DNA from: Candidatus Nitrosopumilus sp.
Lineage (GTDB): Archaea > Thermoproteota > Nitrososphaeria > Nitrososphaerales > Nitrosopumilaceae
Length of the DNA stretch: 5,266 nt
NCBI GenBank assembly: GCA_022758935.1
Contig: JAEMQG010000123.1
Location: 1 to 5,266 of the forward strand
Reading direction: 5' to 3'
The translations under genes and the position numbers were made by a program. The notes under the pieces are model-generated. The model saw nothing but the letters and a program-made list of their open reading frames with translations. It searched no databases and had not been told where the DNA came from. Positions within the stretch are counted from its first letter, which is position 1; each line of letters begins with the position of its first letter. Below are positions 1-4,921 of this stretch, in pieces.

Positions 1-277
1 CCATATGTTCTATGACTTTGACTTTTCCATGGCCTCTAACTCCTCTATATGGTGGACTATCAGTTGCTATTTCAAATCCAAATATTGGATTGTTTTGAAT
101 ATATGAAATAATTTTTGCCTTTTTTTGTGTTGCACAATAAATTTTTCCATCCAATATTGTGTACCATAAGGACACCACAATAGGAGCACCAGTGAGTGTT
201 ATGCAAGCTAGTCTTATTGGAATCTTTGTATCATTAATCATACTTTCAAGTTTTTGACTATCTAATTTTTGTATCAT
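1..277 (-). CDS. Pyridoxamine 5'-phosphate oxidase-like (FMN/F420 split-barrel) protein, 3' end cut by window
   Basis: Ninety-two residues are visible, from an ATG at 277 to the window edge; the C-terminus lies outside. The residues from about 20 to 90 follow the pattern of the PPOX-type split-barrel flavoproteins: P-I-R-L-A-C-I-T (20-27), I-V-V-S-L-W-Y (33-39), G-K-I-Y-C-A-T-Q (44-51), then F-E-I-A-T-D-S-P-P-Y-R-G-V-R-G-H-G (68-84). This family binds FMN or F420 in a six-stranded barrel and acts in the cytoplasm as an oxidoreductase or flavin-binding protein; the actual substrate is unknown. It starts one base after the stop of the small zinc-ribbon gene upstream, so both are almost certainly co-transcribed from the promoter near 400-437. 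I see no clear Shine-Dalgarno sequence before its start. The family assignment rests on remembered sequence patterns. Confidence 0.85.
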   Translation of the reverse strand, partial: MIQKLDSQKLESMINDTKIPIRLACITLTGAPIVVSLWYTILDGKIYCATQKKAKIISYIQNNPIFGFEIATDSPPYRGVRGHGKVKVIEHM

Positions 278-278
278 T

Positions 279-380
279 TTACTTCATACTCATTATACGT
301 TCTGCATAACAATAATCACATGACCAATCTTGATATGTTTTACTACATTTTTCACAGCGGTATGACATACTTGGTGACAT
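279..380 (-). CDS. Small four-cysteine zinc-ribbon peptide (33 aa)
   Basis: An ATG at 380 opens a 33-codon frame ending in TAA at 279-281. The peptide has two C-x2-C knuckles, Cys9/Cys12 and Cys21/Cys24, separated by eight residues, enough to bind one zinc ion as a minimal zinc ribbon; the tail is basic and methionine-rich. A second in-frame ATG (residue 5) is possible, but the upstream one fits the promoter spacing: a TATA-like box at 400-409 lies 20-29 bases upstream and the TTAGCACTAG element (428-437, minus strand) ends 47 bases upstream. The split-barrel flavoprotein gene begins one base after its stop, so the two form an operon. Function is unknown; nucleic-acid or protein binding is the usual role of such ribbons. 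The cysteine spacing, the promoter and the tight junction support a real gene despite its size. Confidence 0.75.
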   Translation of the reverse strand: MSPSMSYRCEKCSKTYQDWSCDYCYAERIMSMK

Positions 381-399
381 GTTGTTTATTTTGATTTCC

Positions 400-437
400 G
401 ATATATTAATAATGCCAAAAATCTAATCTAGTGCTAA
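400..437 (-). promoter_or_regulatory. Promoter of the zinc-ribbon/split-barrel operon with TTAGCACTAG element
   Basis: On the minus strand TTAGCACTAG lies at 437-428, followed after 18 bases by an AT-rich TATA-like box TTAATATATC (409-400), 20-29 bases before the ATG at 380. This geometry predicts a leaderless or nearly leaderless transcript, normal in archaea. The 10-mer is copy one of six in the window. Confidence 0.65.
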
Positions 438-511
438 TTACTAAAAAATTTTTTATTTTTCATAACTTCATTTTACGTTATATGGTATCTGAATTACTAA
501 CACAAAATTTC

Positions 512-540
512 TAAAAAATTAGAATATAAAAAATAAAAAT
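512..540 (-). terminator. Putative archaeal T-rich terminator
   Basis: Read on the minus strand, 11 bases after the stop of the 39-residue gene there is a T tract (ATTTTTATTTTTT, 540-528), with a second one (AATTTTTTAG) at 521-512. Archaeal RNA polymerase terminates at such U-rich tracts without a hairpin. The rest of the 438-550 gap shows nothing else I can support. In AT-rich DNA such tracts also occur by chance. Confidence 0.4.
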
Positions 541-550
541 GTATTATTTA

Positions 551-670
551 CTAAAGAAAATTTGTAAATAAAACCAATCCTGTAATCACTGCACCAACCA
601 TTACGGCTCCGACGATGGCAAATAATTTTTTACCACTCATTGGTTCTTTGTATTGTCTTTCCTGATTCAT
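551..670 (-). CDS. Small single-span membrane peptide (39 aa)
   Basis: An ATG at 670 opens 39 codons ending in TAG at 551-553. Residues 1-15 are polar and charged (E4, R5, K8, E9, K14, K15), and residues 16-39 are an uninterrupted hydrophobic stretch fitting one transmembrane helix, with the basic N-terminus probably in the cytoplasm. The helix contains two small-xxx-small motifs (A22xxxG26 and A27xxxG31), a pattern that often allows helix packing, so it may be an oligomer or a subunit or modulator of a larger membrane complex. A TATA-like box (690-697) and the TTAGCACTAG element (717-726, minus) are at standard distance, which is the main reason for calling it a gene. No family recognised. 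It is monocistronic and followed by a T-rich terminator-like tract. Confidence 0.7.
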   Translation of the reverse strand: MNQERQYKEPMSGKKLFAIVGAVMVGAVITGLVLFTNFL

Positions 671-689
671 GATTTTATTTTGTTTTATT

Positions 690-726
690 GTATATAAGAT
701 CTTGAAAAGATTAAAACTAGTGCTAA
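690..726 (-). promoter_or_regulatory. Promoter of the 39-aa membrane peptide with TTAGCACTAG element
   Basis: On the minus strand TTAGCACTAG (726-717) is followed after 19 bases by TTATATAC (697-690), which lies 20-27 bases before the ATG at 670. The TATA position predicts a leaderless transcript. The element-to-start distance is 46 bases, matching the other copies. Confidence 0.65.
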
Positions 727-772
727 CTTGAGAAATTTATTGCTTTTTGTTATTTCCATAATATTTTAGATG

Positions 773-936
773 CTATTTTGTGATCTTATCTTGTGATGTA
801 TCTTTGACATCTATTTCAATTTTAATTTCAATATGTTGTTTTTTTGATTTTCAGGATTCTAAAATGTCATTCTACTAATTTTTTCTCCAACCGTTATCTT
901 AGATGATGTATCAAAATCATAAGAAAAATCTGATTC
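773..936 (-). pseudogene. Possible decayed coding tail with internal stop and frameshift
   Basis: Positions 727-1030 form a stretch of about 300 bases with no intact gene. Within it the minus strand has two adjoining fragments that read like protein. From 936 to 859 there are 25 sense codons (beginning E-S-D-F-S-Y-D-F-D-T, then K-I-T-V-G-E-K) ending in TAG. From 850 to 773 another frame gives 25 codons (including H-I-E-I-K-I-E-I-D-V-K-D-T) ending in TAG. The frames would join if the TAG were a sense codon and one base were lost near a run of seven A (minus strand) at 841-847. Neither fragment has its own start codon, TATA box or TTAGCACTAG element. The alternating hydrophobic pattern and A/T third positions resemble the genes nearby. 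I infer a gene remnant; chance open frames in AT-rich DNA are the alternative. Confidence 0.3.
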
Positions 937-1030
937 TCATATAATCAAATTTGTACGGAGAATAGTAATTTATGTCAACAAAATTAAGATTCGAAAATCT
1001 GAAACTACCTTTGGTTTGTATTGTTATGAT

Positions 1031-1195
1031 TTATTCGAACTGATCCTCTTCTTGGATCGTACTTAAATCCATATTGGCAAATTTTTTATTCTTTGATATC
1101 TTTTGAGAAATTTTTTGTATTAATTCAAAATACCCTTTATTTGATTCAGCATATTCTAATTCAAAACCATATGTTTCATAAAATTCTGAGCCCAT
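1031..1195 (-). CDS. Small hypothetical acidic protein (54 aa)
   Basis: An ATG at 1195 opens 54 codons ending in TAA at 1031-1033. The protein is soluble and charged: a glutamate- and tyrosine-rich N-terminal half (E4, E7, Y9, E12, E14, Y15, E17), a probably helical middle with lysines (about residues 25-39), and an acidic C-terminus (E-E-D-Q-F-E). No cysteine motifs, signal peptide or membrane segment are visible, and I do not recognise a family. The promoter is convincing: a TATA-like box at 1215-1223 and TTAGCACTAG (minus) at 1243-1252, 47 bases before the start. It is divergent to the gene at 1341. The frame remains open for 37 codons beyond the stop, so it could be a shortened version of a longer protein, but those extra codons look less protein-like. 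Confidence 0.6.
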   Translation of the reverse strand: MGSEFYETYGFELEYAESNKGYFELIQKISQKISKNKKFANMDLSTIQEEDQFE

Positions 1196-1214
1196 GAATC
1201 TTGTATCCCTTTGT

Positions 1215-1252
1215 GATATTTTAGGGCTTTAAAATTCAATATCTAGTGCTAA
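1215..1252 (-). promoter_or_regulatory. Promoter of the 54-aa gene with TTAGCACTAG element
   Basis: Minus-strand TTAGCACTAG (1252-1243) is followed after 19 bases by TAAAATATC (1223-1215), 20-28 bases upstream of the ATG at 1195. A second, plus-strand copy of the element starts 33 bases away (1286), so the divergent region 1196-1340 carries one copy per promoter, each facing its own gene. Confidence 0.6.
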
Positions 1253-1285
1253 TTCAATAATACTGCTGTAGGAAATATTAAAAAT

Positions 1286-1321
1286 TTAGCACTAGGTATC
1301 TTCCTTCATTTTTCATATATG
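1286..1321 (+). promoter_or_regulatory. Promoter of the 1341 gene cluster with TTAGCACTAG element
   Basis: TTAGCACTAG at 1286-1295 is followed after 16 bases by TTCATATATG (1312-1321), whose core lies 20-27 bases before the ATG at 1341. The element ends 45 bases before the start codon. It probably drives at least the overlapping pair at 1341 and 1709. Confidence 0.65.
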
Positions 1322-1340
1322 TGACATTTATTATATAATT

Positions 1341-1712
1341 ATGAACACATTGCCTCATGTAGTATTTAGTAGAAAAATTGATTTGTTGGATCTATCTAAA
1401 AATTTTACAGCTATATTTCAAAAAAATCCTATTTTGATAAAAATATCTACCATCTTTGTTCAGAATAACGGTCTTAGTGCCATTCTTCCTACAATAGTCA
1501 TTGACAATATGCACCGTGAATTTTTAATTGAAATTTCTACAACGAAATTAAAAACTACCATTCGTTTATACCCCTTAACTGATCCTGATAAAACTGATGG
1601 AGTAAAATCATCATTGGCACTATTGACAAAATATCTTTTAGTTGTCTATCCTGATCTTAAAATAACCAAATCTAATATTTTTGATTATATTGATGGCGTG
1701 ATATCTCGTTGA
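1341..1712 (+). CDS. Hypothetical protein (123 aa), first gene of SRPBCC/FAD-oxidoreductase cluster
   Basis: I do not recognise a family. The ATG at 1341 is chosen because the TATA-like box ends 19 bases upstream and no Shine-Dalgarno is expected for a leaderless first gene. The protein has no signal peptide, membrane span or cysteine motif. It alternates hydrophobic strands (about 31-41, 45-53, 61-65, 71-76) with a helix rich in leucine near 90-103 (S-L-A-L-L-T-K-Y-L-L-V-V), suggesting a small alpha/beta cytoplasmic protein. A dozen lysines against few acidic residues make it mildly basic. Its stop overlaps the start of the SRPBCC gene by four bases (TTGA), so the two are translationally coupled and likely made in related amounts. 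A role with the neighbouring lipid-binding-fold and FAD proteins is inferred from position only. Confidence 0.8.
   Translation: MNTLPHVVFSRKIDLLDLSKNFTAIFQKNPILIKISTIFVQNNGLSAILPTIVIDNMHREFLIEISTTKLKTTIRLYPLTDPDKTDGVKSSLALLTKYLLVVYPDLKITKSNIFDYIDGVISR
1698..1702 (+). promoter_or_regulatory. Possible Shine-Dalgarno (GTGAT) for the TTG start at 1709
   Basis: GTGAT lies six bases before the TTG start and matches part of AGGAGGTGATC, the complement of the usual archaeal 16S rRNA 3' end. A ribosome site is expected here because this gene is internal to a transcript and uses a weak start. Only five bases match, so it may be chance. Confidence 0.3.
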
Positions 1713-2167
1713 AAAATTTAATATTTTGTAAAACTAGTATATTGCCACAGCAACAACTTTTTCATATTAGCACGGATATTGCTAATTTTCATCTAATCTT
1801 ACCGAAATATTTCAAATCATTAAAAATAATTAAAGATGAACCCAATGAAAAGATTGTTCTTGAAAAAATTTCTTTTCTTGGATTTGTTATTCAGGTAAAA
1901 ACTAGGCATGTAATAATTCCTACAAATATTCATAAAGTTTACATTTTAACTGGACCTTTAAAGGGCACATCATTCATTGAATTCTATAACTCTACTCAAA
2001 ATGGTACTGAAATTATTATAGATTTAAATATTAAATTCTTTGGAATCTTACAAGTGTTTAATTTTTTGAAAGGGTATGTTGTCAATCAAATGATGATTGT
2101 TATGGATGAATTCATATGTTCAGCTGAAAATAAAATTTCTTCCGATGGTTCTAGTCTCATCAGTTAG
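1709..2167 (+). CDS. SRPBCC (START/Bet v1-fold), COQ10/polyketide-cyclase-like protein
   Basis: The 152-residue protein fits the SRPBCC superfamily, which encloses a hydrophobic ligand in a helix-grip fold. Visible signs are the N-terminal helix pair L-F-H-I-S-T-D-I-A-N-F-H-L-I-L-P-K-Y-F (17-35), the usual 'D-x-x-x-F/Y-x-x-x-L-P' signature of COQ10-like members, then a run of strands (39-45, 49-55, 58-70, 74-81, 85-92, 98-110) and a long C-terminal helix (about 115-140). In COQ10 the ligand is a polyisoprenoid quinone; other members are cyclases or lipid carriers, and the ligand here is unknown. The start is TTG at 1709, overlapping the previous stop by four bases; the stop TAG at 2165-2167 lies inside the next promoter's TTAGCACTAT element. 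Next to a phytoene-desaturase-like enzyme, an isoprenoid or other apolar ligand is a reasonable inference. Confidence 0.75.
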   Translation: MKNLIFCKTSILPQQQLFHISTDIANFHLILPKYFKSLKIIKDEPNEKIVLEKISFLGFVIQVKTRHVIIPTNIHKVYILTGPLKGTSFIEFYNSTQNGTEIIIDLNIKFFGILQVFNFLKGYVVNQMMIVMDEFICSAENKISSDGSSLIS

Positions 2168-2200
2168 CACTATATTTGTAATTTGGCACCTGTATAAATA
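2164..2200 (+). promoter_or_regulatory. Internal promoter for the FAD oxidoreductase with TTAGCACTAT element
   Basis: TTAGCACTAT (2164-2173, one base different from the consensus) overlaps the stop codon of the SRPBCC gene. After 19 bases comes TATAAATA (2193-2200), the best TATA box in the window, 24-31 bases before the GTG at 2224. The oxidoreductase can therefore be transcribed on its own as well as by read-through from 1341. Confidence 0.65.
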
Positions 2201-2223
2201 ATTTAGAAACAATTTGAATTACG

Positions 2224-3555
2224 GTGAAATCTATCTGTATAATAGGTGCTGGTGTTGGAGGTTTGACTCTTGCTTCCTTACTTGTCAGAAATAATCATCC
2301 AGTAAAAATAATTGAAAAGCATTCAAAACTGGGAGGAAGAACCACATCCATGAAATTTCGTGGTCATATACTAGATAATGGCTTTCACATAATGCCGTTT
2401 TACAAAAAATCTGCAATTTTCAGTGTCTTTAAAAAAATTGGCATTCAGAATAGGCTAAAACTCGCAACAGTGGATAAAATTGCATTTTTTTCTAATACTG
2501 GATTTCATAAATATCCTAAAGGCATAAGTGATTTATTACAACTTTCACTAATTCCTCTTAAAAGTAGAATCCGTTTATTGAATATTCTTCTTCCCATGGC
2601 TTTTACATCTATTAAAAAAACAGAATCTTGGGATGATCTATCTTTAACTGAAATTACAAAAAAACTAGATTCTAATACAAATGCATTTTTTGAAGCAGTG
2701 TGCATGCTTGCATTTGCTGATACTGCTGAGCATATATCACTGGGTGAGTTTGCAAGAACTATAATCCGTGCAAATCCTTTCAAAGGAGGAACAAGTGAAT
2801 TTGCATATCCTGAAGACGGAGGATATGATTCAATATCCAAAATCTTATCTGATTACATCTTAGAAAAAAATGGTGAAATTTATTTAAACAAATCTGTAAA
2901 GAAAATTATTATTGAAAATTCTATAGTTACTGGAATTATTACTTCTGATAATGATTTTATTCAATCTGATTGTGTAGTTGTATCTTATCCCGCATATGTG
3001 GCGCTCAATGAATTATTTGAAAAAAATATAATTGATGATAAATTTGTTGAAAAAATAAACCGATTAGACAAAAAGACTGCAGTGGTGGAAGTTCATTTTG
3101 CATTAAATTCCAAATTAGATTCAAAGCAGATAGTTTTTCCTGTTGGTGATAATTACACTACAAAGGGAATTTTTTTTATTTCTAATATTACTCCATCTGT
3201 ATCTCCTCCTGGAGAACATCTGATAATCACTGGTACTCCTGTGCATCCCTCAGTGGCAGATGATCCAAAAAAAATCAAAACAATTGTTGATGATATGAAA
3301 AAAGAAATCTCATCAATTTATCCTAAATTTACTTCATCACTACTTTGGGAAAGGCCTATGGCATGGAAATTAGTGGAATCTGTAGTTAAAGAACCTGGAA
3401 TGGTTTGGAAATCAAAAATGCCTCATGAAATACCTGGAATAAAGGGGCTATTTTTTGTTGGAGATTCTACAATAAGTTATGGGATTGGAACCGATTCTGC
3501 TGCTCACAGCTCTCTTCTTTGTTATCCTAAAATTATCTCTTATCTTAATGCGTAA
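2224..3555 (+). CDS. Phytoene desaturase/carotenoid isomerase-like FAD-dependent oxidoreductase
   Basis: The 443-residue protein is an FAD-dependent amine-oxidase/phytoene-desaturase superfamily member. The N-terminal dinucleotide-binding motif G-A-G-V-G-G (8-13) is followed by the ribose-binding Glu31 and by L-G-G-R-T (36-40). The C-terminus carries the second FAD motif G-L-F-F-V-G-D (408-414) and G-I-G-T-D-S-A (420-426). Relatives oxidise, saturate or isomerise polyenes, or oxidise amines; the middle substrate domain does not let me choose. It is somewhat shorter than classical phytoene desaturases (roughly 490-500 residues). No signal peptide or membrane helix is clear. The GTG start is chosen because the next in-frame ATG falls after the Rossmann motif, and the TATA box at 2193-2200 fits it. 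The preceding SRPBCC protein may present or receive its hydrophobic substrate. Calling it a carotenoid enzyme would be premature, as no phytoene synthase or cyclase is in view. Confidence 0.85.
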   Translation: MKSICIIGAGVGGLTLASLLVRNNHPVKIIEKHSKLGGRTTSMKFRGHILDNGFHIMPFYKKSAIFSVFKKIGIQNRLKLATVDKIAFFSNTGFHKYPKGISDLLQLSLIPLKSRIRLLNILLPMAFTSIKKTESWDDLSLTEITKKLDSNTNAFFEAVCMLAFADTAEHISLGEFARTIIRANPFKGGTSEFAYPEDGGYDSISKILSDYILEKNGEIYLNKSVKKIIIENSIVTGIITSDNDFIQSDCVVVSYPAYVALNELFEKNIIDDKFVEKINRLDKKTAVVEVHFALNSKLDSKQIVFPVGDNYTTKGIFFISNITPSVSPPGEHLIITGTPVHPSVADDPKKIKTIVDDMKKEISSIYPKFTSSLLWERPMAWKLVESVVKEPGMVWKSKMPHEIPGIKGLFFVGDSTISYGIGTDSAAHSSLLCYPKIISYLNA

Positions 3556-3618
3556 AATACCATGCTACCAATACAATCACATGATAATTTGATTATGTAT
3601 TTTAAGCGATTAACTGTT

Positions 3619-3659
3619 AAATATTGTAAATATTTGTTAATGTTTTATTTTTTTCTTTA
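3619..3659 (+). terminator. Putative terminator of the FAD oxidoreductase: AT hairpin plus T tract
   Basis: A perfect 7-base inverted repeat (AAATATT at 3619-3625, AATATTT at 3629-3635, three-base loop) is followed by a T-rich stretch at 3641-3659. It lies about 65 bases after the stop at 3555 and runs into the 3' end of the convergent gene. The stem is all A/T and weak, so the T tract is probably the active part. Confidence 0.35.
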
Positions 3660-4320
3660 TTATGACATAAACAATTCCTGCTGGAATCCCAATTAGAAAA
3701 ATTAATCCAATAGTTATACTGAGATAATCTTCTAAAAAGATCTTTGTATCAAACCAAGATTTTGGTAACAATGTAAAAAAATCTACAAATGTAAAATCCT
3801 CCACAGTACCAACAGCCAAACTGTACTTTCCGTTTGATTGTTGATCATATACTGCAATATAGTATGTTCCATCTTTTGGTATTGTTATTTTCACTTCTTG
3901 TCTTTCCCAGTATGTCACCTGCCCAAATGGTTCATAGAACTCTTTAGAAGGGAATTGACCTTGATACGAAAAAACCCACGTTCCTAATTCAGGTGACACC
4001 TCAAATGGAACTGTGTCTGATCTATCTATTCCGTTCCCAATTATTACGAGAGTTGGTGCGTAATCAGACAATGCTGAAATTTTTGGAATTACGATACTAG
4101 AGTAAAATAAATCTCCGTGTTTTGCTGTAAATTTGTAATATTTTACTTGATTATGTTTGAGGTCTTCATAAATCGCCCAAGATATTTTATGATTCGGTAT
4201 GTCTAAGGCATTTTTTAACTCCGTATGACTCTCATCATGACTAATCAATTTGTGAGCGTTTGCATCAAGAGGAATAATTATCAACATCGATGTAATTAAA
4301 ATCAAATTAATGATATGCAT
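3637..4320 (-). CDS. Secreted, C-terminally membrane-anchored PPC-like beta-sandwich protein
   Basis: The 227-residue protein has an N-terminal signal peptide (hydrophobic 3-18, likely cleavage after A-N-A at 20-22, mature start H23-K24), an extracellular domain (about 23-175), and one C-terminal transmembrane helix (about 201-221) followed by the basic tail K-K-K-I-K-H. It should sit in the cytoplasmic membrane with its domain facing outside. The region with Y-Y-K-F (61-64), G-D-x-F-Y-S-S-I (69-76) and, later, P-K-D-G-T-Y-Y-I-A-V-Y-D and Y-S-L-A-V-G resembles the bacterial pre-peptidase C-terminal (PPC) beta-sandwich. I recall similar proteins starting A-H-K-L-I-S-H-D in marine ammonia-oxidising archaea; their function is unknown. 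No catalytic motif is seen; the only cysteine-type metal sites are absent. Adhesion, ligand binding or docking to the S-layer are possible roles. It faces the gene at 4429 across a shared promoter region. Confidence 0.8.
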   Translation of the reverse strand: MHIINLILITSMLIIIPLDANAHKLISHDESHTELKNALDIPNHKISWAIYEDLKHNQVKYYKFTAKHGDLFYSSIVIPKISALSDYAPTLVIIGNGIDRSDTVPFEVSPELGTWVFSYQGQFPSKEFYEPFGQVTYWERQEVKITIPKDGTYYIAVYDQQSNGKYSLAVGTVEDFTFVDFFTLLPKSWFDTKIFLEDYLSITIGLIFLIGIPAGIVYVIIKKKIKH

Positions 4321-4340
4321 GAATTTCTTTTAAATTTGTT

Positions 4341-4380
4341 CTTATTAAAAAAGAACATCATGTAATTAAATTAGCACTAG
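4341..4380 (-). promoter_or_regulatory. Promoter of the PPC-like gene, sharing the 4371-4380 element
   Basis: On the minus strand a TATA-like TTTTTTAATAAG (4352-4341) lies 21-32 bases upstream of the ATG at 4320. The only element copy nearby (4371-4380) is 18 bases farther upstream and 50 bases from the start, but in the opposite orientation (it reads CTAGTGCTAA). Its core TAG-N2-CTA is palindromic, so a dimeric protein could act in both directions. Confidence 0.5.
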
Positions 4381-4407
4381 TTCTATAGTCTAACCTATTC
4401 TTATAAG
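4371..4407 (+). promoter_or_regulatory. Promoter of the 4429 gene with TTAGCACTAG element
   Basis: TTAGCACTAG at 4371-4380 is followed after 19 bases by CTTATAAG (4400-4407), 22-29 bases before the ATG at 4429. The element ends 48 bases before the start, as at the other promoters. Confidence 0.65.
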
Positions 4408-4428
4408 ACATGAAATGAAAATGCAAGT

Positions 4429-4776
4429 ATGAAATATCTAACTCCTTTGAAAATTAAAATCAAAAAACTAGACATTAACGAGAGTTACTTTTTTGGTAAA
4501 GTAGAGTTTGAAGAAAATGAATATAAAATAAACATTCAAGGAGAATGGAAAGAAAAATTATTAAAATTACCTTTCAAACTGGGTAATGAAAAAAAAGTTT
4601 TGGTAAGATTGACTGGACCAAATGATATTGTAGTAGAAGATTATCTTATGTATCGAGGAATATCAGAATGGGTGGAAATTGATTCTCAATACATCCTTCA
4701 TTTTGTAGCAGATCATCAAGACAAATTCGATACTCTTGAAATATATCTTGAGGATAATTTGAATTCTATTGATTGA
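4429..4776 (+). CDS. Hypothetical protein (115 aa)
   Basis: I do not recognise a family. The protein is cytoplasmic in appearance (no signal peptide, membrane span or cysteine) and highly charged, with many Lys, Glu and Asp. Alternating patterns at about 6-14, 20-37, 57-63, 66-75, 78-92 and 101-107 suggest a mostly beta structure, for example a small barrel. The first half is lysine-rich (I-K-I-K-K-L) and the second half acidic (ending Y-L-E-D-N-L-N-S-I-D). The ATG at 4429 is supported by a TATA-like box at 4400-4407; another ATG lies at 4421 but in a different frame. It is monocistronic: divergent from the PPC-like gene, convergent to the cobalamin-domain gene. Confidence 0.8.
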   Translation: MKYLTPLKIKIKKLDINESYFFGKVEFEENEYKINIQGEWKEKLLKLPFKLGNEKKVLVRLTGPNDIVVEDYLMYRGISEWVEIDSQYILHFVADHQDKFDTLEIYLEDNLNSID

Positions 4777-4901
4777 ATTTGATGTTGTTTTCCATATTGC
4801 AATTGACAAAAAAAGTATATTGTGACTATTTCGTTTATTATTAAGATAATTACCTACTATCTCAATATCATTTGAATATTGTGTTGAATTAGGGATTTAG
4901 G

Positions 4902-4913
4902 AAAAGAAAAAGA
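4902..4913 (-). terminator. Putative T-rich terminator of the cobalamin-domain gene
   Basis: Minus-strand TCTTTTTCTTTT lies 9-20 bases after the stop at 4922, the position expected for an archaeal U-tract terminator. The remaining convergent gap 4777-4901 shows no other supported feature. Confidence 0.35.
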
Positions 4914-4921
4914 ATTTAAAA

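Noticed and set aside
972..1043. Plus-strand 23-codon frame starting with ATG
   Set aside because: It has no TATA box or TTAGCACTAG element upstream and overlaps the end of the 54-residue gene; too short to support.
1474..1480. TAGTGCC-like partial match in the 123-residue gene
   Set aside because: It lacks the CTA half of the core and sits mid-gene.
1767..1773. TTAGCAC inside the SRPBCC gene as a further element copy
   Set aside because: Only seven bases match, the following CGG breaks the palindromic core, and no start codon lies 45-50 bases downstream in a sensible frame.
2505..2840. Open frame of 111 codons on the minus strand
   Set aside because: It lies entirely antisense within the FAD oxidoreductase, has no promoter element or TATA box at the right distance, and resembles no family.
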